A DNA stretch of 64,000 bases from Nitrobacter vulgaris (GTDB lineage Bacteria > Pseudomonadota > Alphaproteobacteria > Rhizobiales > Xanthobacteraceae): contig NZ_JAVDPZ010000004.1 of assembly GCF_031453995.1 (NCBI RefSeq), forward strand, positions 62,001 to 126,000, written 5' to 3'. Made by a program: the position numbers and the translations under genes. Positions 54,088-63,257 of this stretch are shown here, piece after piece; within the stretch, counting starts at the first letter, position 1; each line of letters begins with the position of its first letter. The notes beneath the pieces were generated by a model. That model made no database searches. It had not been told where the DNA came from and worked only from the letters and a program-made list of their open reading frames with translations.

Positions 54088-54511
54088 TCCATGACGGTAT
54101 GACGATGATCGAGTTTCCGGAGCCGCGAAATCGCCACAGCACCAAACTAGATCACGATGATTCTGGATCGAATCGATCCAAAATCATCAACGTGATCGAT
54201 TCCGATATTATGAGAAGCGGAATGCGGGCGGAAAACCGCACGACACTTTTCCTCATTCCCTTCTAGGGGCCCGGTTCAAACTTGCATATCGTTGCAGCCA
54301 CCTTCCGCTTGAGCATGATTTTTGAAAACTGGAAGCAGATTTTCAGACGAGATCATGCTCGATCAGAGAGATGCGATGGTATCTGGTTCAGCGCAGTTGA
54401 GGCGAACTCCCGCGCGGCGGCCATCCCTCGGATCCGGTCGGGGAAAAAAGCGATATCCGCAACGCCGCGAAGCACTGTAGAAGGAACGCCTCCGGCGGAC
54501 AGGACGAAACA
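54088..54511. other. ftsK-lolA gap
   Basis: About 420 bp with no supported gene. It contains the full repeat at 54150-54266. A lolA promoter probably lies near 54400-54500. Confidence 0.5.
54150..54266. repeat. Intergenic repeat, full copy
   Basis: GATGATTCTGGATCGAATCG and ATCGATCCAAAATCAT, then CGTGATCGATTC and AGCGGAATGCGGGCGGAAAA, match the copy at 47727-47840 over about 115 bp. Both lie between genes and could form extended hairpins. Confidence 0.75.
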
Positions 54512-55351
54512 TTGAGCAGAGACGTGACACATTCATCCGCGGCCAGTCGTCCGATCCGCGCGCGCCTCGGCGTGGTCCGGCTCGCGGCGGCGCTGACCAT
54601 GGGTCTTCTTGTTCTTGTTACGCCTGCCCTCGCCGAGGCCGTTCCGCTCCCGCAACCGGCCCCTAAGGCCCGCAACGGAGCACCCGCGGCGATGGTGGTG
54701 CAGACGGCCCAGCCGGAGGTGACCGGAACCACGCGACCGCCGGACCCGATCATTCCTGATCCGCGCCGCAACGTACCGGCCAATATTTTTGCAACTTTCA
54801 GCGCGGATCAGAAAGCGGCGGCGGCACGAGTCAGTGCCTATCTATCGTCGCTGCGGACGCTTGCCGGAAATTTCGTGCAGGTCGGCCCTGATGGCAGCCG
54901 ATCAACCGGCGAATTTTACATCCAGAAGCCGGGCAAAGTACGGTTCGAATACGACCCTCCGTCACCGATCGCGATGATTTCCGACGGCTCGTCGCTCGTT
55001 GTTCGTGACACCAAGCTCGCGACCCAGGATGTGTACCCGCTGGCGCAAACGCCGCTGCGCTATCTGTTGTCGGACCGCATCGACCTGATGAGGGACACCA
55101 ACGTCGTCGCCGTGACGTCGGACGATCTCTACATCAGCGTCACCATCGAAGAGAAGCAGGCGCTGGTCGGCACCTCCCGCCTCATGCTGATGGTCGGCGT
55201 CAAGGACGGCAAGCTCAAGCAGTGGACCATAACCGATCCGCAGGGCTACGACACCACGGTAGCGATTTACAATCTCAATGCCACGGCGAAGCTCGATCCC
55301 GCTCTGTTCAAGATCGATTATACCAATTATCCGACCTCGACGAACAACTGA
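54512..55351 (+). CDS. lolA: Outer-membrane lipoprotein carrier protein
   Basis: A 279-residue periplasmic LolA-type chaperone. A hydrophobic signal segment (LAAALTMGLLVLVTPALAEA) is preceded by basic residues. A proline-rich linker follows, then the LolA fold (RTLAGNFVQVGPDGSRSTGE, GKVRFEYDPPSPIAMISDGS). Start TTG 54512 is supported by AGGACGAAACA; GTG 54524 is possible. The usual Lol partners are not in the window. Confidence 0.88.
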   Translation: MSRDVTHSSAASRPIRARLGVVRLAAALTMGLLVLVTPALAEAVPLPQPAPKARNGAPAAMVVQTAQPEVTGTTRPPDPIIPDPRRNVPANIFATFSADQKAAAARVSAYLSSLRTLAGNFVQVGPDGSRSTGEFYIQKPGKVRFEYDPPSPIAMISDGSSLVVRDTKLATQDVYPLAQTPLRYLLSDRIDLMRDTNVVAVTSDDLYISVTIEEKQALVGTSRLMLMVGVKDGKLKQWTITDPQGYDTTVAIYNLNATAKLDPALFKIDYTNYPTSTNN

Positions 55352-55383
55352 GGCGTTACAACGCGCAGATCGAATATTGATGG

Positions 55384-55406
55384 ATACGCGGGTCAGGTCC
55401 GCGTAT
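55384..55406. repeat. Small REP-like palindrome
   Basis: ATACGCGG (55384-55391) pairs with CCGCGTAT (55399-55406), loop GTCAGGT, followed by GACGG. This resembles the CCGGGTCAAGCCCGGG-type palindromes of the group. It lies just downstream of lolA. Confidence 0.5.
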
Positions 55407-55444
55407 GACGGCACATAGACCTGTCGACGTCTTCACCGGAATTC

Positions 55445-56260
55445 ATGCATCTCACCTTCACCACCTGGAATATCAATTCGGTGCGGCTGCGCATCGATCT
55501 GGTCGCCAAGTTTCTGAAAGCGCAACGGCCGGACGTGTTGTGCCTGCAGGAGACCAAATGCCCCGATGACGCCTTTCCGCTGAAACGCTTCCGCCGACTC
55601 GGCTATGAGCACATCGCGCTCAACGGGCAGAAGGGATATCACGGGGTGGCGGTGGTCTCGAAGCTGCCATTTGACGCCAGCAACATCCGCACGTTCTGCG
55701 ACAAGATCGACTCCCGCCACGTCAGTGTGATCTTCGGCGGCCAGGCGGGTCTCGCCGCGCCGCTGGTGCTACATAACTTCTATGTGCCCGCGGGTGGCGA
55801 CATTCCCGATCCCGTGCTCAATCCGAAGTTTGCCCACAAGCTGCAATTTCTCGACGAGATGAAAGCCTGTGCGCCGCTGCATCCGGGCAACGGCGACCGG
55901 CATGTGCTGGTCGGCGATCTCAATGTCGCGCCACATGAGAACGACGTCTGGTCGCACAGGCAACTCCTGAAAATCGTCTCGCATACGCCCATCGAATGCG
56001 AGAAGCTGCTCGGCGTGCAGAATCACGGCAACTGGATCGACATCGCTCGCGCGCGGATTCCGATGTCGGAGAAAGTCTATACGTGGTGGAGCTATCGCGC
56101 CGCCGACTGGGTTGCCGCCAACCGCGGCCGCAGACTTGACCATATCTGGGTCTCCGAAGCGCTGCGTGGCGGAATCCGGGACTTCCGCATCACCCGCGAC
56201 GCCCGAGGCTGGCAGCGTCCATCCGATCATGTGCCGGTGACGGCGGTGATCGAGGTGTGA
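55445..56260 (+). CDS. xth: Exodeoxyribonuclease III
   Basis: A 271-residue AP endonuclease/3' exonuclease of base-excision repair. The catalytic motifs are LQETKCPDDAFP (Glu), NFYVPAGGDIPD, VGDLNVAPHENDVW, RLDHIWVSEAL and SDHVPVTAVIEV (His). All expected metal-binding and catalytic residues are seen, and the length is typical. It follows lolA on the same strand. Confidence 0.95.
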   Translation: MHLTFTTWNINSVRLRIDLVAKFLKAQRPDVLCLQETKCPDDAFPLKRFRRLGYEHIALNGQKGYHGVAVVSKLPFDASNIRTFCDKIDSRHVSVIFGGQAGLAAPLVLHNFYVPAGGDIPDPVLNPKFAHKLQFLDEMKACAPLHPGNGDRHVLVGDLNVAPHENDVWSHRQLLKIVSHTPIECEKLLGVQNHGNWIDIARARIPMSEKVYTWWSYRAADWVAANRGRRLDHIWVSEALRGGIRDFRITRDARGWQRPSDHVPVTAVIEV

Positions 56261-56353
56261 GTGCCGACGCCACGGCGGATCTTATCCGAAAGCTGGTTTC
56301 CACTTTGCGATGGCACAGCCCGTCGGGTCGGGATCAAAGACTTTGTGTTTTTG

Positions 56354-56408
56354 ATTTGACGCGTTTTCTTCACGCGAACCGGTATCCACTTCGCTCGAAA
56401 ACGCTTTA
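56354..56408. repeat. Intergenic repeat copy
   Basis: A near-consensus copy: TTTGACGCGTTTTCTTCACG, GAACCGGTATCCACTTCGCT, CGAAAACGCTTTAA. It ends at the stop codon of the cyclic-nucleotide-binding gene. Together with the copy at 56922 it flanks that gene in inverted orientation. Confidence 0.75.
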
Positions 56409-56855
56409 ACTACTCAGTTTCGCCGATGCCATCAGGATGTCGCTGGTCGTTTGCCGGGTGCGGTTGGCGAGTTCGTCGCGAAGGCGGTGGGCGGCGGCGG
56501 GATAGCTGTCAAGCACGCGCAGAAACAGGGTGCGTGAAACGCGGATCACCATCGAATATTCCCGCGCAATCGCGGTGGCCTGCCGCGATATCGGGACGAT
56601 CAAAGCGAGTTCCCCGATCAGCGTGCCGCACTCGGCGACGACTTCCCGATCGTGGCCGTCCGGGACGTGGATACGAAAGCTGCCCTCCTGAACGACGTAC
56701 CCCCCATCCGCCTCGTCACCCGCGCGAAACAGGATCGAGCCGCTGGCGAACTGCTGCTGTTCTGCGCCGATGGCAAGCACGCGCAAAGCCTCGGCGCCCA
56801 GCAAGCGCAGGGTCGGGACGCGCTCAAGCAGGACAACGTCATCGTCGATCGACAT
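56406..56855 (-). CDS. Cyclic-nucleotide-binding domain protein
   Basis: A 149-residue single-domain protein of the CAP_ED fold. The beta-roll (SILFRAGDEADGGYVVQEGS) and the phosphate-binding cassette IGELALIVPISRQATAIA are visible; the cassette keeps Glu and a terminal Arg-Gln-Ala. No helix-turn-helix follows, so it may be a regulatory partner. Repeats flank it on both sides in inverted orientation. Confidence 0.85.
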   Translation of the reverse strand: MSIDDDVVLLERVPTLRLLGAEALRVLAIGAEQQQFASGSILFRAGDEADGGYVVQEGSFRIHVPDGHDREVVAECGTLIGELALIVPISRQATAIAREYSMVIRVSRTLFLRVLDSYPAAAHRLRDELANRTRQTTSDILMASAKLSS

Positions 56856-56921
56856 GCAAAACCGGTCGGCTCCGGATCACCCAAAGGCTGTTTTGACGGG
56901 AGCTGATACGAGTCGTCAACC

Positions 56922-56975
56922 TATAGCGTTTTTGGACGAAGTGGATACCGGCTCGCGGAAAGAAACGCCTCGAAA
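56922..56975. repeat. Intergenic repeat copy, inverted
   Basis: TATAGCGTTTTTGGACGAAG and TGGATACCGGCTCGCGG match, in reverse complement, the copy at 56354-56408. The two flank the cyclic-nucleotide-binding gene. Confidence 0.7.
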
Positions 56976-57009
56976 CTACCATAGAGTCTCGCTTCTGACT
57001 CCATCCGAA

Positions 57010-57696
57010 TCAGGGCACCAGCTTGTAGCCACCCGCTTCGGTCACCAGAATCTCCGGATTGGCAGCGTCATTCTCGATCTTCTGGCGCAACCGGTAAATG
57101 TGAGTTTCCAGGGTATGCGTGGTGACTCCGGAGTTGTATCCCCAGACCTCCTGCAACAGGGTCTCGCGTGACACCGGAATCTGCCCGGCCCGGTAGAGGA
57201 AGCGCAAAATCGCCGTTTCCTTCTCGGTCAGCCGCACCTTCTTGGCATTGGCGGTCGTCAGCATTTTGGCGCCGGGCCGGAAACTATAGGGTCCGACCGA
57301 AAATACCGCGTCCTCGCTGGCCTCATGCTGACGCAACTGCGCGCGGATGCGTGCCAGCAGCACCGCAAAGCGGAACGGTTTGGCGATATAGTCATTGGCG
57401 CCGGACTCAAGGCCCAGAATCGTATCCGAATCGGTGTCGTGACCGGTCAGCATGATGATCGGCGCCTTGAAGCCGCCCTTGCGCAAACTGCGCACCACTT
57501 CGCGACCATCCGTGTCGGGCAGGCCGACGTCCATCAGCACGAGATCGGGCGAATGGGCTTTGGCCGCGCTGGCGCCCTTCGCGCCGGTATCAACGGCGGA
57601 CGCCTCGAATTCCTCATGCAGCGACAGTTGCTCGACCAGCGTATCGCGCAGATCGTTATCGTCGTCCACGATCAGGATTTTGCGGGCGTTGGCCAT
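57010..57696 (-). CDS. cenR: OmpR-type response regulator, CenR-like
   Basis: A 228-residue response regulator: receiver domain with phospho-acceptor D56 (DLVLMDVGLPD) and the switch residues in PIIMLTGH and DYIAKPF, then a winged-helix DNA-binding domain (TEKETAILRFLYRAG, TLETHIYRLRQKIE). The receiver-domain wording and HTHTLETHIYRLRQK region match CenR of Caulobacter and RprX of Rhodobacter as I recall them. CenR controls envelope functions. No histidine kinase lies nearby. Confidence 0.85.
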   Translation of the reverse strand: MANARKILIVDDDNDLRDTLVEQLSLHEEFEASAVDTGAKGASAAKAHSPDLVLMDVGLPDTDGREVVRSLRKGGFKAPIIMLTGHDTDSDTILGLESGANDYIAKPFRFAVLLARIRAQLRQHEASEDAVFSVGPYSFRPGAKMLTTANAKKVRLTEKETAILRFLYRAGQIPVSRETLLQEVWGYNSGVTTHTLETHIYRLRQKIENDAANPEILVTEAGGYKLVP

Positions 57697-57931
57697 TTAT
57701 GCAATCCTCCTGGCGGCTGAAACACCCGGCGGGCGCGCCAGCTACCTTCATCAGGTATTTAAGTCCCGATTCGTCGGGCGCATGAACTTGCAGCAATTCA
57801 TCGTCCAAACAGAGTACTCCAGAACTGGGGAGAATTTGGATGAATGTTCCCTGTCATGACATACAGGATCGACGTCTCGGCTGAGAGAATGCGCGGGGCT
57901 TCCTCATTCCATACAAAGCTAAGACTTTTCA

Positions 57932-58480
57932 ATGCCTTGCACGACACATTCCTGTGATCGACCGCTCGCGGCGATTCGCATTCGGGCCGTCGCCGGACGA
58001 CCGCAGCAAGGCTGGCTGATCGCGGAAGGGCGGACAATTGCGGTGGCGCTTGGCCGCGGCGGTATCCGGGCCAACAAACGCGAGGGCGATGGCGGCACCC
58101 CAAAGGGGATTTTTCGGCCCATACGGGTGTGGTGGCGACCCGATCGGCATCCACGGCCACAAACATTTCTGCCGGTTCGCGCGATCACACCCGCTGATGC
58201 CTGGTGTGAGGATCCGGCCGACCGGCGCTACAATCGACCGATTCGGCTGACGCAGAGCGCAACCGGCGACCGGCTGACGCGCGAGGATCATCTCTACGAC
58301 TTCATCATCGAAATCGATCACAACACCCGCCCGCGTATCGCAGGGCGCGGCAGCGCTGTGTTCCTGCATCTGGCGCGCGACAACTTTGGCCCGACCGCCG
58401 GATGCGTGGCGATGACGCAACCCGCCATGCTGCGGCTGTTGCGGCGGATCGGTCCACGCACGAAAATCATGATCGGGTGA
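57932..58480 (+). CDS. L,D-transpeptidase (YkuD)
   Basis: A 182-residue YkuD-domain enzyme that makes 3-3 peptidoglycan cross-links or attaches proteins. The catalytic H146 and C158 lie in AVFLHLARDNFGPTAGCVAM, and the fold includes GDGGTPKGIFRP. No signal peptide or membrane helix is seen, which is unusual for a periplasmic enzyme; the true start may be further upstream. It is divergent from the CenR-like gene. Confidence 0.83.
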   Translation: MPCTTHSCDRPLAAIRIRAVAGRPQQGWLIAEGRTIAVALGRGGIRANKREGDGGTPKGIFRPIRVWWRPDRHPRPQTFLPVRAITPADAWCEDPADRRYNRPIRLTQSATGDRLTREDHLYDFIIEIDHNTRPRIAGRGSAVFLHLARDNFGPTAGCVAMTQPAMLRLLRRIGPRTKIMIG

Positions 58481-58522
58481 AGCTGAAGGGCTTTCCTTCT
58501 CCCTTGCGGAAGATAGGAAGAA

Positions 58523-59197
58523 TTACCGCGTCCCGAAAATCGCCGAGCCGATCCGCACATGCGTCGCGCCGAGCGCAATCGCTATGGCGAAGTCCGCGCT
58601 CATCCCCATCGACAGCTGCGTGAGCCCGTTGCGCTTGGCGATCTTGGCGGCAAGCGCGAAATGCGGCGCCGGCGCATCATCCATCGGCGGAATGCACATC
58701 AAGCCTGAGATCGTGAGGCCATAAGTGTCGCGACAGCGTACGATGAAGTCGTCGGCATCCGCTGGTGCGACGCCGGCCTTCTGCGGCTCCTCGCCAGTGT
58801 TGATCTGCACGAACAGATCCGGCCGCCGGTTCTGATTCTTGATCTCTTTTCCCAACGCCTCGCAAAGGCTCGAGCGGTCGACCGAATGGATGGCATCGAA
58901 CAGGGCGACGGCGTCCTTCGCCTTGTTGGACTGCAGCGGGCCGATCAGATGCAGCGCGAGACCGGGATGCGCCGCGATCAAGGCAGGCCACTTCCCCTTG
59001 GCTTCCTGCACGCGGTTCTCCCCGAACACGCGCTGGCCGGCTGCGATCACCGGCGCGATCGCTTCAGCGTCGAAGGTTTTCGACACCGCTACCAGCGTCA
59101 CCGAGGAGCGTTCGCGTTGTGCGTCCCGGCACGCGCGAACAATCCCGGCTTCCACGGAAGCAAAGCCATCGATCGGCGCCGCCTCACCAGTGGTCAT
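58523..59197 (-). CDS. YggS-family PLP homeostasis protein
   Basis: A 224-residue PLP-binding TIM barrel. The PLP lysine lies in LVAVSKTFDAE; the motifs FGENRVQEAKGKW, HLIGPLQSNKAKDA, QINTGEEPQKAGV and LSMGMSADFAIAI are typical. It controls free PLP levels. Start ATG 59197 overlaps the stop of the glutathione-transferase gene by ATGA. Confidence 0.92.
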   Translation of the reverse strand: MTTGEAAPIDGFASVEAGIVRACRDAQRERSSVTLVAVSKTFDAEAIAPVIAAGQRVFGENRVQEAKGKWPALIAAHPGLALHLIGPLQSNKAKDAVALFDAIHSVDRSSLCEALGKEIKNQNRRPDLFVQINTGEEPQKAGVAPADADDFIVRCRDTYGLTISGLMCIPPMDDAPAPHFALAAKIAKRNGLTQLSMGMSADFAIAIALGATHVRIGSAIFGTR

Positions 59198-59898
59198 TGT
59201 CGCGCCGGAATCGCGAGACCGCGCTGCACCGCCGGCCGCGCCAGGCCTCGCTGCAGCCAGCCGCCGACATGACGGAAACGATCGAACTCGACGATATCGC
59301 GCGCATCGTAAAACCCGATCAGGTTGCGCACCCAGCCAAGCATCGAGATATCCGCGATGGTGTAGTCGTCGCCTGCAAACCACCGATGCGTCGCCAGATG
59401 CACGTCCATCACGCCAAGCAGCCGCTTCGATTCCGTCACATAGCGGTCGCGTGGCCGCTTATCCTGGAAATCCTTGCCGGCGAACTTATGGAAGAATCCC
59501 ACCTGCCCGAACATCGGCCCGACGCCGCCCATCTGGAAGTGCAGCCACTGGAGGGTCTGCCAGCGCAGCGCCGGATCAGCCGGCAGAAACTGTCCGGTTT
59601 TCTCGGCGAGGTATTGCAGGATGGCGCCCGACTCGAACAAAGCGAGCGGCTTGCCGCCGGGCCCATCGGGATCGAGGATCGCGGGAATCTTGCCGTTGGG
59701 ATTGAGTGAGAGAAATTCACGACTCCTCTGTTCATCCCTGCTGAAATCGACGAAATGCGGCTCATAGGGCAATCCGGTTTCTTCCAGCATGATCGAGACC
59801 TTCACCCCGTTGGGCGTCGGCACCGAATAGAGCTGCAGACGCTCCGGGTGGGCCGCCGGCCAGCGGCGGGTGATCGAAAAAGCGGAAAGGTCGGCCAT
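59194..59898 (-). CDS. Glutathione S-transferase family protein
   Basis: A 234-residue thioredoxin-fold transferase. The N-terminal domain has YSVPTPNGVKVSIMLEETGL and NPNGKIPAILDPDG with the cis-proline, and LFESGAILQYLAEKTG contacts glutathione. The all-helical C-terminal domain follows. It resembles the YfcG/YghU (Ure2p-like) group, which has disulfide reductase activity. Start ATG 59898; the frame reads further upstream without support. Confidence 0.85.
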   Translation of the reverse strand: MADLSAFSITRRWPAAHPERLQLYSVPTPNGVKVSIMLEETGLPYEPHFVDFSRDEQRSREFLSLNPNGKIPAILDPDGPGGKPLALFESGAILQYLAEKTGQFLPADPALRWQTLQWLHFQMGGVGPMFGQVGFFHKFAGKDFQDKRPRDRYVTESKRLLGVMDVHLATHRWFAGDDYTIADISMLGWVRNLIGFYDARDIVEFDRFRHVGGWLQRGLARPAVQRGLAIPARQ

Positions 59899-60039
59899 CG
59901 TCACTCCGGAAGGCGGGAAACGTTCCCTGCTTACACCGCAAAACCACACCGCTTGCAAACCGCCCGCCCGACCGTTGACCCCCGATCCGCTTCATGGCCT
60001 AGTCGAGTGGCTGCAAATCACGAAAAACATCGCAATTCC

Positions 60040-62676
60040 ATGACCTCAGAACGTTACAACGCCCGTGACGCCGAACCGCGCTGGCAAGCCGAGTGGGACA
60101 GGCAGGCGATCTTCGCCACCAAAAACGATGACCCGCGCGAAAAATACTACGTGCTGGAGATGTTCCCGTATCCGTCCGGGCGCATCCACATCGGCCATGT
60201 CCGCAACTACACCCTTGGCGACGTGATCGCGCGCTACATGCGCGCCAAGGGCTACAACGTGCTGCACCCGATGGGCTGGGACGCCTTCGGCCTGCCGGCC
60301 GAGAACGCCGCGATCGAGCGCAAGATCGCGCCGAGGGCGTGGACCTACGACAACATCAAAGCCATGAAGAAGCAGCTCCGCTCGATCGGGCTGTCGCTCG
60401 ACTGGGCCAGGGAGTTCGCGACCTGCGATCCCTCCTATTACAAACACCAGCAGAAGATGTTTCTGGACTTCCTGCGCGCCGGTCTCGCCGAGCGCGAGAA
60501 GCGCAAGATCAACTGGGATCCGGTCGACATGACCGTGCTCGCCAACGAGCAGGTGATCGATGGACGCGGCTGGCGCTCCGGCGCCGTGGTCGAGCAGCGC
60601 GAGATGAACCAGTGGGTCTTCAAGATCACGACGTATTCGCAGGAGCTGCTCGACGCGCTCGGCACGCTCGATCGCTGGCCCGACAAGGTGCGGCTGATGC
60701 AGCGCAACTGGATCGGCCGCAGCGAGGGCCTGCTGCTGCGCTTCGCGCTCGACCCGGCGACCACGCCAAACGGTGAGAACGAGCTGAAAATATTCACCAC
60801 GCGGCCGGACACCCTGTTCGGCGCGAAGTTCATGGCGATCGCGCCGGATCATCCGCTCGCGCAAGCGGCAGCGAAGAATAACTCCGCGCTCGCCGACTTT
60901 ATCGCCGAGTGTAAGCGGCGCGGCACCGCGCAAGCCGAGATCGACACCGCGGAGAAAATGGGGTTCGACACCGGCATCAAGGCCGTGCACCCGTTCGATG
61001 CGACCTGGAAGCTGCCGGTCTACGTCGCCAACTTCATCCTGATGGAATATGGCACCGGCGCCATCTTCGGCTGTCCGGCGCACGACCAGCGCGACCTCGA
61101 CTTCGTCAACAAATATGGACTTGGCAACACGCCGGTGGTCTGCCCCGAGGGACAGGAACCGTCGAGCTTCGTCATCACTGACACCGCTTACGACGGTGAT
61201 GGCCGCATGATCAATTCGCGTTTTCTCGACGGCATGACCGCTGATGCGGCGAAGGAAGAAGTCGCCAAGCGCTTGGAAGGCGAAACGCGCGGCAAAGCCC
61301 CGGTCGCCGAGCGCAAGGTGAACTTCCGTCTGCGCGACTGGGGCATTTCACGCCAGCGCTACTGGGGTTGTCCGATCCCGGTGATCCATTGCCCGGCCTG
61401 CGACGTCGTTCCGGTGCCGGACGAGAATTTGCCGGTGACGCTGCCGGAGGATGTCACCTTCGACAAGCCCGGCAACGCGCTCGATCATCACCCGACCTGG
61501 AAGCACGTCAGTTGTCCGCGATGCGGGGCGAAGGCCACCCGCGAAACCGACACCATGGATACCTTCGTCGATTCGTCGTGGTACTTCGCGCGCTTCACCG
61601 ATCCGTGGAACGACAACGCACCGACCACGCGCGCAGTCGTCGACCGGATGCTGCCGGTGGACCAGTATATCGGCGGCGTCGAGCACGCGATCCTGCATCT
61701 GCTCTATTCGCGCTTCTTTACCCGCGCGATGAAGGCCACCGGCCATGTCAGCATGGACGAACCGTTCAAGGGCATGTTCACGCAGGGCATGGTGGTGCAC
61801 GAGACTTACCGCAAGCCTGACGGCGGCTGGGCCTCGCCCGAGGAGGTGCGGATCGAGGTCGACGGCAACAACCGCCGCGCCACGTTGATCGCAACCGGCG
61901 AGCCGGTCGAGATCGGCGCGGTCGAGAAGATGTCGAAATCGAAGCGCAACACCGTCGATCCCGACGATATCATCGGCAGCTATGGCGCCGATACCGCACG
62001 CTGGTTCATGCTGTCGGATTCGCCGCCGGATCGCGACGTGATCTGGAGCGAGGAAGGCGTACAGGGTGCGGCGCGCTTCATGCAGCGGCTATGGCGGCTG
62101 GTCAATGAATCCGCCGAACCCGGCAAGACCGCGCCGCAAGAGAGACCAGCGGCATTTGGCACCGATGCTTTGGCGCTACGGAAGGCGGCCCATGGCGCGC
62201 TCGACAAGGTCTCTACGGGAATAGAGCGGCTGCACTTCAACGTCTGCCTCGCCAATATCCGCGAGTTCGCCAACGAATTGGCCGACGCCCTTGCCCGCTC
62301 CCGCAGCAACAAGTCCGCCCCGGCGCCGGACCTCGCTTGGAGCCTGCGCGAGGCAGCCATCATTCTGGTGCAGGTGTTCAGCCCGATGATGCCGCACCTC
62401 GCCGAGGAATGCTGGCAGGCGCTCGGTCAGGCTGGCCTGGTCTCGGAAGCCGGTTGGCCACAAATCGAGCCCGATTTGCTGGTTGAAGACGCCCTCACGC
62501 TGCCGGTGCAGGTAAACGGCAAAAAGCGGGGCGAGGTGACCGTGGCCAGCGGCGCGGGAAATCCGGAAATTGAGGCTGCCGTTTTGGCGCTCGATGCGGT
62601 AAAGCAGGCCTTGGGCGGCAAGCAGGCTCGAAAGATCATTATCGTTCCGCAGAGGATCGTGAATGTGGTGGGGTAG
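60040..62676 (+). CDS. leuS: Leucyl-tRNA synthetase
   Basis: An 878-residue class I synthetase. HIGH appears as GRIHIGHVRNY and KMSKS as VEKMSKSKRN. The CP1 editing domain (FTTRPDTLFGAKFMAIAPDH) and the C-terminal anticodon-binding domain are complete. Start ATG 60040 (MTSERYNARD) begins at the expected position; the frame upstream runs into non-homologous sequence. lptE overlaps its 3' end by 14 bp. Confidence 0.96.
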   Translation: MTSERYNARDAEPRWQAEWDRQAIFATKNDDPREKYYVLEMFPYPSGRIHIGHVRNYTLGDVIARYMRAKGYNVLHPMGWDAFGLPAENAAIERKIAPRAWTYDNIKAMKKQLRSIGLSLDWAREFATCDPSYYKHQQKMFLDFLRAGLAEREKRKINWDPVDMTVLANEQVIDGRGWRSGAVVEQREMNQWVFKITTYSQELLDALGTLDRWPDKVRLMQRNWIGRSEGLLLRFALDPATTPNGENELKIFTTRPDTLFGAKFMAIAPDHPLAQAAAKNNSALADFIAECKRRGTAQAEIDTAEKMGFDTGIKAVHPFDATWKLPVYVANFILMEYGTGAIFGCPAHDQRDLDFVNKYGLGNTPVVCPEGQEPSSFVITDTAYDGDGRMINSRFLDGMTADAAKEEVAKRLEGETRGKAPVAERKVNFRLRDWGISRQRYWGCPIPVIHCPACDVVPVPDENLPVTLPEDVTFDKPGNALDHHPTWKHVSCPRCGAKATRETDTMDTFVDSSWYFARFTDPWNDNAPTTRAVVDRMLPVDQYIGGVEHAILHLLYSRFFTRAMKATGHVSMDEPFKGMFTQGMVVHETYRKPDGGWASPEEVRIEVDGNNRRATLIATGEPVEIGAVEKMSKSKRNTVDPDDIIGSYGADTARWFMLSDSPPDRDVIWSEEGVQGAARFMQRLWRLVNESAEPGKTAPQERPAAFGTDALALRKAAHGALDKVSTGIERLHFNVCLANIREFANELADALARSRSNKSAPAPDLAWSLREAAIILVQVFSPMMPHLAEECWQALGQAGLVSEAGWPQIEPDLLVEDALTLPVQVNGKKRGEVTVASGAGNPEIEAAVLALDAVKQALGGKQARKIIIVPQRIVNVVG

Positions 62677-63247
62677 TTTGTCGGGTCGCCGGGCTGGAAA
62701 ATGGGTCAATCCGCGCATCGCAGCCCGGCTAAGCATCATTGCCGTGCTGGCCGCGCTGACGGCTGGCTGCTTCCGTCCGATGTATGCCGAACACGCCGAC
62801 GGCAGCCCGGCGCTTCGCGACAGGCTGATGGGCGTTGAACTCCTGCCGATCGATAAACCCAATGGGTCTCCGGATGCGCGGATCGGTGTCACTCTTCGCA
62901 ACGCGCTTGCATTCAAACTTTACGGCGGCGCCACCGGAGCGCCCCCGACACACCAGCTTCAGATCCGCTTCACCACCAACCGCTCGTCGCTGATGCTCGA
63001 CCCAAACACCGCGCTGCCCTCCAACGAGCAATACGGTATCAATGCGAGCTACCAGCTGATCGAGGTTGCCACCGGCAAGACCGTCCTGAACGCGAATACC
63101 TTCTCCCGCACCTCCTATGACATTCCCGGCCAGCTCCAGCGTTTCGCCCGCGCGCGTGCCTATCGCGACGCTGAAGACCGCGCCGCGCAGCAAATCGCCG
63201 AGAATATCAATACCCGGCTGGCGGCGTTCTTTTACGCCGGCACGTGA
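62663..63247 (+). CDS. lptE: LPS-assembly lipoprotein LptE
   Basis: A 194-residue outer-membrane lipoprotein that plugs LptD. A signal peptide with lipobox LTAGC places the lipidated cysteine at 36. The body (PMYAEHADGSPALRDRLMGV, GVTLRNALAFKLYG) is the LptE fold. It starts inside the end of leuS at ATG 62663 behind AGAGGA. The leuS-lptE-holA order is conserved in alphaproteobacteria. Confidence 0.9.
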   Translation: MWWGSLSGRRAGKWVNPRIAARLSIIAVLAALTAGCFRPMYAEHADGSPALRDRLMGVELLPIDKPNGSPDARIGVTLRNALAFKLYGGATGAPPTHQLQIRFTTNRSSLMLDPNTALPSNEQYGINASYQLIEVATGKTVLNANTFSRTSYDIPGQLQRFARARAYRDAEDRAAQQIAENINTRLAAFFYAGT

Positions 63248-63257
63248 TCGCCGGCGA

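Noticed and set aside
59755..60039. N-terminal extension of leuS
   Set aside because: The extension overlaps the divergent glutathione-transferase gene and its promoter and has no synthetase homology; ATG 60040 gives the usual start.
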